Source of the DNA: Mugil cephalus
Lineage: Eukaryota > Chordata > Actinopteri > Mugiliformes > Mugilidae
Assembly (NCBI RefSeq): GCF_022458985.1
Contig: NC_061786.1
Location: 20,404,974 to 20,468,973, forward strand
DNA: 64,000 bases
Direction of reading: 5' to 3'
The notes below the pieces were generated by a model, which was not told the origin of the DNA, did no database searches, and saw only the letters and a program-made list of their open reading frames with translations. Position 1 is the first letter of the stretch. Each line of letters opens with the position of its first letter. This document shows, piece by piece, positions 33,190 to 43,699 of this stretch. A program made the position numbers and the translations under genes.

Positions 33190-33550
33190 AGGTGACTGAA
33201 ACATATCGATACTTATACAGTCTATGCCTAAAATTGATCCTCAAATCAGAAATATCGATATTTTCAATATAAATACAAGGCATTTATGACCCGACTTTAA
33301 TTTTTGTTTCTTCTTCCGGCTTCACTTTCAACACAAGTCACACAAATGTGTGTATCTCCGAACCGCCTCAGTCAATCATTCATTATTGATCCAAAACAAT
33401 CAATTTGAAAGTCGCAGAGATGGAGAAGCAGCCAGAAATACGAAAGCAGAAACCTGCTACTATCGAGTACGACGATACTGGGAATTTTGATATTGATACT
33501 TACCGATACCGATACTTTTTCTTGAAACATCATGATCCTTGAATAACTTT
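33190..33550. repeat. TATCGATA-type dispersed repeat, second copy
   Basis: ACATATCGATACTTATACAG at the left and GATACTTACCGATACCGATA CTTTTTC at the right bracket a 0.35 kb segment. It resembles 22790-23230. A shorter relative lies at 34205-34300 (GTATCGATCTCATCACAC). Confidence 0.4.
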
Positions 33551-33699
33551 GTAATTTTGCCTTTAGTTCAACGGCCTCGTGATTGGTTCACCAGCGATAG
33601 GGGCGGGGCCTTCTGTGTACAGGAGGCTTAGATTGACGTATATATATATATATATACACATATATGTAAAAGTTTGATCAACCAAAGATTTTGTGACCA

Positions 33700-33775
33700 T
33701 CCTGCAGTACCTCCATGGACCCCTTAGGGGTCGCGGACCCCCTGTTGAAGACTCATGCTTTAGTTAGTTGATTAT
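33700..33775. repeat. GGTCCGCGGACC-type DNA repeat remnant
   Basis: CCATGGACCCCTTAGGGGTC GCGGACCCCC is a quasi-palindrome found at the ends of a frequent fish DNA-transposon-derived repeat. A relative lies at 62050-62115 (GGGGGTCCGTGGACCTCTAG). Both are short remnants. hAT ancestry is a guess. Confidence 0.4.
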
Positions 33776-34639
33776 GATCATGATAAAATACAGGACAAAT
33801 ATTTAGGCAAGTAAATAATTCCCCTTTTACTACACAAAACTGTTAGAAAAAATGTGATTAGTGCAAAATAAGAAAAAGGAACAATAAAACAAAATTATAA
33901 CAAAGTAAACAACACAACAATGGTAAATAAAGTGGGTAACAGTAGTCAGCTGAGCAAAATAAGTAAACAAAAGCAACAATCTAATAATAAATAATAAAAT
34001 TTCTCAGAGAGGGAAATGTTAGCACATTAATTTTCCACCAAAGAAGCATCCTGTGTAACTGTCTTCTCTTCTGAGTACCGACGCATTTAAAGTGCTGGTG
34101 TGATGCTAGGATCTGAGTATCAAACTCTGTCCATATCAAACCTTTGGCCACAGATGGGGATGGAGAAGCTTTTAAAGAGGTAATTTACTGGACGTTTATC
34201 AGAGAAACTGTAACAAAAGTATCGATCTCATCACACTAGTATTGATCCGGTGCCGATACCGGCCTTGGTATTGATACCGCTGATATTTAAATCAATACGC
34301 CCAGCACTGCTGCTGTCAAGTGGAGGAGCTACGTCAGCTACGACGCTAGGGTCTGCGTCAACTAGAAACTCTAAACTGCCTATTAAAGCCTTAACGCTTC
34401 AGTTTTATAGCTCTTGGACCCATCGCAGGACTCTGCAAGAGGATGCAACTTTTAAAGCCTTCACCTTTCACGTACACATCCACCACACTGTAGCGCCTCG
34501 TCACAAGCCATTAAGCTCCATACCACCGCATATATTTCAGGCATGGGCGGCCGCCGTGTCAATTAATGCGGGCCAGCGCTACCGTTAGCACCATAAAGCA
34601 GAAGCGCACATCAGCGTTGTTTCAGCAGCCAGGTTGTTT

Positions 34640-35060
34640 CCTACTACGAGCGGACTTCAAACGCCTCGCGGTCCACTCGCCTGGCTGCACGGTTTAAAAG
34701 CTCGACATGGTGTGTGGGACAATGGCGGCTCTCAAAAAAGCACTGTGGTAATCAGGGCCGGTGGAATTTTCCCTGCATCATTAAAAAGGGATTGGTGCGC
34801 TCGCCGCGTTCATGGGAAGTGCCGTTAGTTAACCCAACAAAGGTGCTCTGGCCGTGGACCCCCAGAGATGAAGGGCATCGCAGGGGCTCAGCGAATCCGC
34901 CTCTAATCCTCCCGGCCTCATTGTACCGATACACTCTAAGCCCTTTGACCACTTCCCGCTCTAATCTCTGCAGATTTTGGGGGAGTTAAACAAGTTTCTG
35001 ATCCGCGGGCCCACGACTTCCCTCCTCCTCCTCTGTTCTGACAAGTTCAGTTACAGAATC
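34640..35060. promoter_or_regulatory. Candidate conserved non-coding block
   Basis: Mixed-composition, repeat-free stretch with GGACAATGGCGGCTCTC (34716), CATCATTAAAAAGGGATTGG and CAACAAAGGTGCTCTGG. The GACAATGGCGGC word is YY1/SOX-like. Overlapping open frames of 60-110 codons in several frames carry no family resemblance. Confidence 0.3.
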
Positions 35061-35379
35061 GAGACTCGGCGAGAGAGTTTTCAGTCCTTTATCCTGATAA
35101 GAACCATGGGATAAAAAGGCAGATAGACTTAATTTATTCATAGTTTGTGAAATGTGAGATATTTTTAAGCAGATTTAAAATTAAACTAGTCCTCTGGAGC
35201 CAAATAGATTTGATTGATAAGCTGACTTAATCAGCCAGTTATCATTTTCCTCCTCTGGTAAACTTAAACATATTTAACATTCAGGAGAATCGTTCAAACA
35301 AAACATGCAATTTCAGGAAAAACTACGATTTAACAATTAATCATGAAGATCATGGCTGCAATTCAATGCATTTAGACAT

Positions 35380-35935
35380 GTAGAGGTGATCAAGACAACT
35401 CGCTGAAGTTCAAGTCACGGTTTCAGCTGCAGCATTCGGATGGCAGGGTCAGAATTTGGCATTAATGAAAGCATGGATCCATCCTGCCTTGTATCAACGG
35501 TTCAGGCTGGTGGTGGGGGTGTAATGGTGGGGGGGTCATGGTTTAAATCCCACAGTCTACCTGAGTAGTGTTGCTGACCATGTCCATCCCTTTATGACCA
35601 CAGTGGACCATCTTCTGACGGCTACTTCCAGCAGGATAATGCACCATGTGACAAAGCTCATATCATCTCAAACTGGTTTCTGGAACATGACGATGAGTTC
35701 ACTGTGCTCCAACGGCCTCCACAGTCACCAGATCTCAATCCAATATTTCACCTTTGGGATGTGGTGGAACGGGAGATTCACATCGTAGATGTGCAGCCGA
35801 CAAATCTGCAGAAACTGTGTGATGATATCATGTCAATATGGACCAAAATCTCCTTGTTGAACGTATGACACCAAGAATTAAGGCAGTTCTGAACCTTTTA
35901 CTAGCAAGGTGTACCTAATAAAGTGGGTGTACATT
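35380..35935 (+). mobile_element. Tc1-like transposase pseudogene fragment (second lineage)
   Basis: Recognisable transposase sequence runs from GTAGAGGTGATCAAGACAAC through GCATGGATCCATCCTGCCTT, CTTCCAGCAGGATAATGCAC CATGTGAC, CCAGATCTCAATCCAATATTT and TTTGGGATGTGGTGGAACGGG to the end CTAGCAAGGTGTACCTAATAA. A stretch after 35520 is deleted and stops break the frame. The DDE-region words (FQQDNAPCD, PDLNPI) are still readable in pieces. The sequence differs from the lineage at 8.5 and 31 kb. Confidence 0.75.
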
Positions 35936-36239
35936 TTTGATGAAAACTATATTTAATTCTTTTCCAGTTTAAAAAAAAAAAAAGCAAAAATGTGGTTTGG
36001 AAATTTAGCTACACGAGAAATTAGTAAATTATACATAATGCATATTTAATATAATAATGTGACTGGACGTATCTTGCAGATTTGATCGTTAATATTAATT
36101 ACTAATCAATGAAATCCACCCAGAACTCAAAATGGTGAATTTGTTTGCTTGAACCAGAGAAAGTTTGCTGAATAAATTATTAAATTTTGTGCCCAGTCGA
36201 TTCATTTTGACTCATGTCTGCAGCTCTCAAAGGTTTTAC

Positions 36240-37120
36240 CACTTCCACCGTGTCAAGAGGACGTTAATCCCTCATTAACCCCTTAACGTTCCGCGAGATA
36301 CGTCGCAAACACCTCATTGAACCAATTCAGAGCTACTTTGTCCCGACGACAGATTTCAGACGCCGATGAGAGTCAGCGCTGGGAAGAACCTCCCCACTTC
36401 TTTCATTCATAGACTGAGCCACCTGCAGCCAACTCAGCGGACGATTGGCGTTTCTCGTAGCCAATGAGCTGCTCTAAACAACGATGTGCAGATAGACGAG
36501 TGCGTATTGGAGCTGGATGTGTGTGCGTAATTTTACTTAACTAACTCTACATCAGCTACTCTGATAGTGAATCTGGCTGTAAAATGTAATTCCTCCGTTC
36601 AGTGGAACCTTTTTATTCAAAATGTGTCCAAATGGCACAGTTTGGAAACGCCTGGTTACACACTTAGAAAAAAGGGTTTAAAAAAAAAAGTCAGTTTTGG
36701 TTATTTTTATATGCAATTTGCACTGAAAGAAGGTAAGACTTTTTGCTCAGATCAGATCAGATCTGTCCTCAGGCAAAAATTCAGGAAAAACAGTCTTATT
36801 TTTTAACTGCGTGCCAACTTTGATTAGTCAAGAACAAAACCACTTAGAGTGATTCTGACTTTTGCAATAGAAACGTCAGAGTCTTGGCTTTCAGAAAAGG
36901 CCAAGACCATGAATAAGCTCCAAACTGTTCATGAACAGCATTCACTTTGCCTTAGGTTTGTCCTAAATACTAGGGGTACTAAGGGTTAAGCACACGTGCA
37001 TGAATACATGAATGTGTTGGAGGTGGGCGGAGTCTGAGGATAAGTAGTAGAAGGCCGCGCTCGGCGAGCCGGTGGTCGCGACAAAGCACTTGACAGGCCG
37101 ACAGACACCCCCTAATTTCA
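36240..37120. other. Intergenic DNA without clear gene
   Basis: 36240-36520 is mixed-composition, with TTGGCGTTTCTCGTAGCCAAT GAG (CCAAT box in reverse) near 36440. 37020-37080 is GC-rich (GGCCGCGCTCGGCGAGCC) and promoter-like. The remainder is AT-rich. Confidence 0.35.
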
Positions 37121-37560
37121 TGTTGACCTTGCCTTGTTCCCCACCGCTGCTGCTGCTGCTGCTGGTGACGGTGACACGTGTCTGGGGTTTGGGTCGACTC
37201 TGGGAGCAGGGGGATGCGAATGCGTTCGTGCAGATGGACGACCGTTGGGGACGCAGGCTCGTATTCCCACGAGAGGAGGCAGAGGTCAGGGATCAAAGCC
37301 CCCGACCGACTGACTCCGTGTCCACGGTCCAGAATGAGCCGAGGTTCGGTCCAGGCCTCAATTATACAGTTTCATGCAAATTTAATGCAGCGGCAGGAAA
37401 GGAAAGGAAAGGAAAAGCAGGCGTCTATAGGAGAGGTGGGAGTTGTATGTCTTGTGTGTCTCTGGTGCCAAACCGTTGTAGCTCACACAATGAGGCAGTG
37501 CAGCTGGCACGTGCTACACACACACACACACACGCACACACACACACCAGAGTCTAGAGA
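37120..37560 (+). other. Open frame with signal-peptide-like start; not a confirmed gene
   Basis: ATG at 37120 opens MLTLPCSPPLLLLLLVTVTR, which has the layout of a secretory signal, then WGLGRLWEQGDANAFVQMDD. The leucine run is encoded by a CTG microsatellite-like repeat (37142-37162), which weakens the case. The frame continues into a GGAAA repeat (37397) and a (CA)n tract (37516-37547). A possible donor is GAG|GTCAGG at 37288. No family is recognised. An octamer ATGCAAAT lies at 37374-37381, so the region could equally be regulatory. Confidence 0.25.
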
Positions 37561-38707
37561 GGTCTTTTAATTAAGGGATTTGTTAATTTTCTATTCAACT
37601 TGACAGTGATGAATGAGAGAGAGGGGGGGGGTGCTGCTCTGCCCATCTCAGCCTAGGAGGCCTCTGGGTACGATCATCACACTCTGAGGTCGTATTTACA
37701 CATGGAGATTTATTTTAACCCCTCGCAAGCCATTTACTGGAGCTGAAAGAAGAAAGAAGAGGAGAGAAAAAAAAACAAAAAACGACAACTTGACGTGAGT
37801 GAGTCTGTGTGGAGGCCTGATAGAGCTGAGGAGCAAACACGGCTGAACAATGGCCACACTTTTTGTGCGAACAAAGCAAGATTTGTTGCTGCTATCTGGC
37901 CACAATGGGGAGCGGTGATTAGTTATTGTTATCTTGGCCGGTTACCAATTTAAGCTCATAACGCTGTCTCTGTAAGTCCCTCCAAACGTGAACGGTCTGT
38001 TTCATTTCCTCTCGTCCGTTTCAGATAAAACAAGCATTAAAATATAAGAGATAAAATGTTATGTCGCATAAATAACATTCATGTTCTGATCTGAAACAGC
38101 TCTTTTAAAAGAGGCAACGTAATCTAACCCGACTTACTTTTTTCTTTATCAGGATTCAGATACAGCACATATTTATAAAACCAGTTGTGAGTATATGTGC
38201 ATCACCAAAACACCGTCAGAATACACATAACTCTTTAAGTTCAGCTCTGTGCATCACCTGTAAAAGCAGTGGTACCAATCTGCAACAAATTACTACTTTA
38301 AAACAATTCATTCATTCAGAATGTGCTTTAAACCGGGAGGTAGTGAGTTCATTTGGCCTTGAACTGAAAATGTGAGGTGATGCAAAGGAAGTTTTACGGC
38401 GTCTAATTCTGCACGGCCCCTCTGGTTTGCAATATTTGAGGTAATAAAGAAAACTAAAATAAAAACGTTTTACAAAAACAATGTTGAAGGTAGATGGTGC
38501 AGACAACATGCAACAAAACAAACCATAGCAACCATAAAATAATCATAAAGTAATAAACTCACAACATGCAATATTTGGGGGAAAATGAAGAGATGGGTAG
38601 AAAGGTTCAGAAGCTTCTCGGATCGGAAGTCCAGTCCCTTGTTTTTAGCTTTTTTTTTATCGTTGGCTAATCCCTGATGTTATAAACTGATTTGAGGAAC
38701 ATAAGAA

Positions 38708-38939
38708 CCACTTGGCCTCCTACCTCCACCCACACCTCAGTGAAATCCGGCATCCGTGGGATGTTTCATAGAGGCCTCCACCTCCCAGTTTAAAGGATTA
38801 AAGGATCTCCTGCAAACGTGTTGGTGCCAGATACGAGGGCACAGCCTCAGAGGTCCGGAGGAGTCCGTGCATCAACAGGTCTGTGAAGCCAACAAGGGAC
38901 CTACACAATGTTTGGTCATAATGTTATGGCAGATCAGTG
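38708..38939 (+). mobile_element. Tc1-like element, 3' end only
   Basis: The fragment has CACTTGGCCTCCTACC, TCCGTGGGATG, AAAGGATCTCCTGCAAACG, TTGGTGCCAGATACGAGG, GGAGGAGTCCGTGCATCAAC and a terminal repeat TTTGGTCATAATGTTATGGC (38911) ending AGATCAGTG at 38939. It belongs to the same lineage as 8486-9218 and 30961-31354 but retains more of the transposase 3' end. Confidence 0.65.
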
Positions 38940-39584
38940 TGTCGGTGTAATGTGCAGTTACATCGCAAACAAATTTTGCAGCCAATAATTTAACTTTTTC
39001 ATGGTTTTATACAGAGTTTGGTAAAAGTAAGAGAAATCTAATCTCAATTCAAATCAGTCTAAATGTAGCAATTAGCATGAAGCTAACTGAGCTGAGTGAC
39101 ACACACACGAACTCCAGTTAAGAACATTACTCCTGTTCTTGAAACGACAGTTCACGCCGACTTGTAATTACCTCGTTCTGTGGCTTAGGGCCAAAAAAAA
39201 AAAAAAAAAAATCATTTCTGATTTCAGTTTGCAGAATATAAATCAACGTCTTTACGGAGCAGAGTGAGCGACCGGCGGAGACGTCTTCTGCAACATCCTA
39301 CACCAAATTTAGCCTCCTTTAAAGCTAAATTATTTCCCCGCATGTTTGAATAATTAATTTCATCACTGCACTTTAGTTTCCTCTATTAAATCTGGGTTCA
39401 AGTATTACCGCTCCGTAACTACCCATTAAATATTAGCTTTGCCTTTTTTAAACGTTATGTCCCACTTCTTTTTAAGTTTACTCCGCTGTACTTTGCTCTG
39501 GCTCTAACTTTGTCGCCTAAACTCATCGTGCTGCAGCCCTATTTCTATTTCTCCCTCTTCAAATGTAAACGTGAGTGCATTTCA

Positions 39585-39960
39585 TATTCATTATCAATAC
39601 TTTCTTTGTTGCAGCCAAACACGTTTTGCATCAGGAATAATAAGGGCCGCCCCTGGAGCAGCGGGGCCACGTGTCTTATTGGCCCCTGTGCAGTTTATCT
39701 ATTGTGATATGGCAGCCATTCATCTTTTAAATGCTCTCTCATGATTTTCCTTTGTGTGCGCGCGGGAGCTGGAGGTGACCTTGAAAACGGACCATGTGGT
39801 GTTTTTCGGATGATAATTTATTCTCACATACTAAGAAACTGTCTCGCTAACATGATTTTCTTCGTGCTTTGTGTCGCTGGAAACTTTTGCCGTGCAGCCT
39901 CCGCCCTCAAAGAAGGTGATTTACATGAAAGACAGGAAGATTTAGAGTCAGAAGCATCAG
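39585..39960. promoter_or_regulatory. Candidate conserved non-coding block
   Basis: Non-repetitive DNA with TTCATATTCATTATCAATAC, CCACGTGTCTTATTGGCCC (an E-box plus CCAAT in reverse), ATCTATTGTGATATGGCAGC and GCCATTCATCTTTTAAATGC. It lies about 2 kb upstream of nanos1. Coding is unlikely. Role inferred. Confidence 0.3.
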
Positions 39961-40164
39961 TTTTGCGATGATGCTGAATGCACAAAAGGTCTCATTTCAG
40001 AACAGATTTGATGTGAAGTCATATGGAGGCAAACTGGATAGAAGTTCTTCTCTTTACAAACGAATCAACCTGAAGAATTCAATAACGTATATTCAACTAT
40101 TTTTAACTCCATTCTTTTGAGGATGAACTGATGCCACATCCCACTCAGCACCAAAACCATCCTG

Positions 40165-40412
40165 GTATCCATCCATCCATCCATCCATCCATCCATCCAT
40201 CCATCCACAATTCAAAACCCAGCAGACCATGCTAGCTGTATTTATATACTATATACATAAGAATACTACTTTATTTGTTAATTATTAATATTATTTCCAT
40301 CATTACTCAATGTACTTGCCTGCACTTTATTTATTTATTGTTATTTTTTTGTTCATGTATATCTGATCGTACATGTTTATGTGTGTACAATAAAAAATAA
40401 TAAAATAAATAA
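40165..40412 (+). repeat. (CCAT)n microsatellite and LINE-like tail
   Basis: A CCAT tract of about 11 units (40165-40207) is followed by an AT-rich segment with GTACTTGCCTGCACTTTATT and a terminal ACAATAAAAAATAATAAAAT. The second part resembles a truncated LINE end. Confidence 0.55.
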
Positions 40413-40699
40413 TAAGTTCTTATCAAATTTCCCCCAAAACTCTGAATGTCCAAAGACTCGTTCTAAGTCCATCGTAGACAGATCCTGATTTATTTCATCA
40501 GTGAACCCCCCCACACACAATGGCAGCTAATTAATCTAAGCTCCAATTTTAAAATATCAGACTTGCAAATGACTTTTGTCTCAACTTTGACTGTTCTTAA
40601 TATTACACTTGACAGTGTGACAGAATTAGTAGCGCGCTCATTGTCCTGGCAGTCAGGTCAGTTATCAAGCTCTGGTTTTTTTTTTTTTGTTTGTTTTTC

Positions 40700-40910
40700 T
40701 TTGTGTGTGTGTGTGTGTGTGATGCTGTCTTACTGGGTTTTGACCGTCACACACACAGATGTGACACACTCGGTTTTAATGCATATTAATGAAGTTAAAC
40801 GGCGCGCTGTAGAGAGGAGACAATGGGGCGAAGGACTCGCTGGTCGCGGGCACAAAGCCGCGGGCTCTGGGGAAGCAGAACAGGTGCAGCTCCAGCACGA
40901 GTGTTAAACG
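40700..40910. promoter_or_regulatory. GT tract and candidate nanos1 upstream element
   Basis: A (GT)n tract (40703-40722) precedes TTTTAATGCATATTAATGAAG (40774-40794), which overlaps POU-octamer-like (ATGCATAT) and homeodomain (ATTAATGA) sites. A GC-rich stretch to 40905 follows. It lies 1.1 kb upstream of the nanos1 start codon. Confidence 0.3.
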
Positions 40911-41019
40911 TGGTTAAAAACACACAAATGTTTTTTTGTTTTGTTTTTGTCGCAAATTGTGTCCTAAAATCCTCATGTCAGTTTTCTCTCTTGCAGCTTC
41001 TCTCAGTGTAGTTTTGGTG

Positions 41020-41034
41020 TCAGTAGGTGGCGCT
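41020..41034 (+). promoter_or_regulatory. Candidate CTCF-binding motif upstream of nanos1
   Basis: TCAGTAGGTGGCGCT matches the CTCF core in forward orientation with a few departures at the 5' side. It is about 1 kb upstream of the nanos1 start. A reverse-oriented match lies just beyond the nanos1 polyadenylation signal. Confidence 0.35.
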
Positions 41035-41779
41035 CTGTTTTTCTCTTGTCACCTTTACTCGTCTTTCTGTTTAAAGCTGCACGAGTCACGGGTAAATACT
41101 CACTTTACGGACTTTTAAGATGAAATGGTTACCTCACAGGTCTGTGTGCGCACTGAAGCTGTTTGCTGTAATCATTCCTCCTCTCCACCATGAAGAGACT
41201 CATTCATCCTGGGTCTAAGACTCTCAGTAATCTCTGGTGTTGGCTTTTTGACCTCCTAAAAAAAACAAAGCTCAGTCTACTTACGATCCCTGACTCGGTA
41301 TCTCTAAGCTTTGACCTGTTACCTGTTTTCCGCGTGTGATCCATGACAACATTTCTTAATTAATCATCACAAAGGCAGCAGAGGAGTGAGGGCGGAAAAT
41401 GTGACATTGCACAGTTATTTAAAGAGGAACGTTATAATAAAGGTGATCTGAATGGATCAGTTTTTTTGGTGCAAACATGCGCACAGCTGCTGCGAAAAGA
41501 AGCAATCAGAGAATCTCTAGAAAACCTACAGGGTGTGGAAATGTAAATGTTGCAAATTAAAAGCATTTTTATATAGAGAGAGTATTAGCATCTCTCCGTG
41601 GACGTTTAGAAATGCTAAAAACAAACACGGAACGTGGGCAATGCGTAAAAAATCCTGCAGGATGTGACTTTCCCGTAACACAAAGAGATACCAGAGCTAA
41701 TGGTTATATTATGGGGAGGGAGGGGGGGGGATGATTTTCCCAGCTCGGCTCTGTAGACCCTCCTGTGGGGCCAGAGAGA

Positions 41780-42010
41780 GAAAATCAACTTGAACCAAAC
41801 CCCGCCCCCTTGTTTTATTCTGGGGGAACTTATCAGCGCCTCCATGCTGGATGCTCTGCAAACTGGACCCAGCGAGAGAAGAGAGAGGACTCTCTCCCCC
41901 CCCTTTTGCCCTCCCCTCTCCGCTGACTGACCCATGCTGACGGACACACGATCCCACCAAACGCCTGCTCGCTGCTTCTGCGGACGCTGAAACTCTGCAG
42001 CTCTGACAGG
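41780..42010 (+). promoter_or_regulatory. nanos1: nanos1 core promoter and 5'UTR
   Basis: ACCCCGCCCCCT (41799-41810) is an Sp1/KLF GC box. It is followed by TTGTTTTATTC, which could act as a weak TATA-like element. The remaining 200 bases up to the ATG are GC-rich. CAGGATGG gives a good start context (A at position -3 is G; +4 is G). The start site itself is not determinable. Confidence 0.45.
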
Positions 42011-42703
42011 ATGGAGTTCCTGGACCGCGGCTACCTGGACGCGCGGTCTCCGTATGATTACACCTTTAATTTTTGGAACGACTACCTCGGGCTGTCGACA
42101 CTTGTCGCCAAGAATAAGATCAACAGCCAGTCCTGCAGCCCCAACTCTATAACCGAGTCTCTGAAGGCGACCCTGGGGCTGGAGGACGAGTCCCCGGTGT
42201 GCCCCTGCGTAATTGGACACGGCAGGGACAGCGACGGACACTTGGACTGCTGCTGCTGCTGCGCGGCCCCGGGCTCCCCGCCGATCTCCATCTACGACCT
42301 GAAGGAGCGCATCTCGCTGCTCAGACCGTACGAGCACCTCGCGGGCGGCGACGCGCAGCCGGGGGACAGAGACTCGCCCCCCTACAGGGGGAGCTTCCCC
42401 GGCCTGGACCTGCTCTCCATGGAGCGGAGGCGCAAACAGACTCAGAGGGGCAAGCCGGAGCCGAAAGTGTGCGTCTTCTGTCGGAATAACGGCGCGCCGG
42501 AGGAAGTTTACGGCACCCACATCCTGAAGACGGCGGACGGGAGGGTGCTGTGCCCCATCCTCCGCGCGTACACCTGCCCCCTCTGCAGTGCCAACGGCGA
42601 CAACGCGCACACCATCAAGTACTGCCCGCTGTCCAAAGACCAGCAGAGCCAGAGAGCGGCGAAGGGAGGCAGGGTGGTTGGCAAAAGGCTGAAAATCTTC
42701 TAA
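42011..42703 (+). CDS. nanos1: Nanos homolog 1, intronless
   Basis: Single uninterrupted frame of 230 residues ending KRLKIF. Residues 21-32 ([12 protein letters not shown]) are the NOT1-interacting motif that recruits the CCR4-NOT deadenylase. The C-terminal zinc knuckle pair is complete: C154, C157, H170, C181 and C189, C192, H200, C205, within [14 protein letters not shown] and [20 protein letters not shown]. Nanos proteins act with Pumilio to repress and deadenylate target mRNAs in germline and neural progenitors. The intronless layout and the [19 protein letters not shown] start fit teleost nanos1, not nanos2 or nanos3. A run of five cysteines (80-84) precedes [18 protein letters not shown]. 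High GC3 sets it apart from its flanks. The long open frame on the opposite strand is a shadow. Confidence 0.95.
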   Translation: MEFLDRGYLDARSPYDYTFNFWNDYLGLSTLVAKNKINSQSCSPNSITESLKATLGLEDESPVCPCVIGHGRDSDGHLDCCCCCAAPGSPPISIYDLKERISLLRPYEHLAGGDAQPGDRDSPPYRGSFPGLDLLSMERRRKQTQRGKPEPKVCVFCRNNGAPEEVYGTHILKTADGRVLCPILRAYTCPLCSANGDNAHTIKYCPLSKDQQSQRAAKGGRVVGKRLKIF

Positions 42704-43630
42704 TCCGAGGAGATAAACGAAGTTGCACTGAAACGCTGACGCCCCCCATTTCATGCACAAGACAAGTCCGGGAAGAATCCGAAGAACAACCACTGCTTGA
42801 TTTCTAATGTTTCTTGTCTTTATTGTCACTCTATGGGCACATAGTTTACACCTGGACGCATTGGACGCATTGTGCGCAGTCTCCCCCCTCCTCTTCCTCT
42901 CTCCCTCCCCTTCCTCCCCCCTCCCTCCCTCAGCTGTCTCTACAAGGACTCTGTAATTAAAAATGAACCAAAGTACTATACAGATCGACTTGTGAATGAC
43001 CACTCATGCTGTAATCATAAAAGTTCCCGTGCATGTCAGCAAGGCCGCTCTCTGTCTGTCAGCGACGTGCCAACACAAGTGAATATGCAGCGCTCCTGAT
43101 AGGAGGTGAATGTTTAGCCCCCACTCCCCCCCACAGCCCCCACAGGCCCCACGGATGTGAGAAAGTCCGAGAGGCCGTGCAAGATGCAAGATCTTTATAT
43201 CCAGCACATTTTTATTTCACTCAGATAAATGTTTTTTCTACCAAAGGAGTTCACTTTTTCTACTTAGCCTAAAGGTAAAAAAAAAAAATCTCTGTATCGT
43301 TTCTATGTTGGATGTGTCTTATATTCTTTATGTGATTTCTATGTGCATAGCATTTTACGACTGAATGTGCAACAGTGGTTCACGCTCTTTGAGTCCTTTA
43401 TTTCTAGCACAAGTTCGGAGTGATTGATTTTCTCTTTTTTAAAAAAAACAAAACGTGCACCTGCAATTCTTGTAAATGTACAAACGAGTTTAGCAATGAA
43501 AAGCCTGACATTCCAAAGTCTTTATCTGTCAATAGAAATGTTTTATGTACTTATTTTTACCTTATGTACCACTGGGGAATATATTCACTGTAAATGACTT
43601 CTGAATAAACATGTAATTTGCATTTTTTTT
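42704..43630 (+). other. nanos1: nanos1 3'UTR and polyadenylation signal
   Basis: The 3'UTR starts GC-rich with a pyrimidine-rich stretch (42880-42930) and becomes AU-rich. AATAAA at 43604-43609 is followed by TTTGCATTTTTTTTTGAG, giving a cleavage site near 43625 and a UTR of about 0.9 kb. I did not find a clear canonical Pumilio element or miR-430 seed match by eye. Confidence 0.6.
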
Positions 43631-43647
43631 TGAGCAGCGGTGCAAAC

Positions 43648-43663
43648 GCGCCACCCAGTGGTC
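43648..43663 (-). promoter_or_regulatory. Candidate CTCF-binding motif downstream of nanos1
   Basis: On the minus strand this reads GACCACTGGGTGGCGCG, one mismatch from the CTCF core. It begins about 40 bases after the nanos1 polyadenylation signal and is oriented towards the motif at 41020-41034. Confidence 0.35.
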
Positions 43664-43699
43664 AAAGCCTTCAATGACAACACTACTACATCAAATCAT

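Noticed and set aside
41615..43003. 462-codon open frame on the minus strand across nanos1
   Set aside because: It is the shadow of the GC-rich nanos1 coding sequence; no family resemblance, and the conserved zinc-finger codons are on the plus strand.
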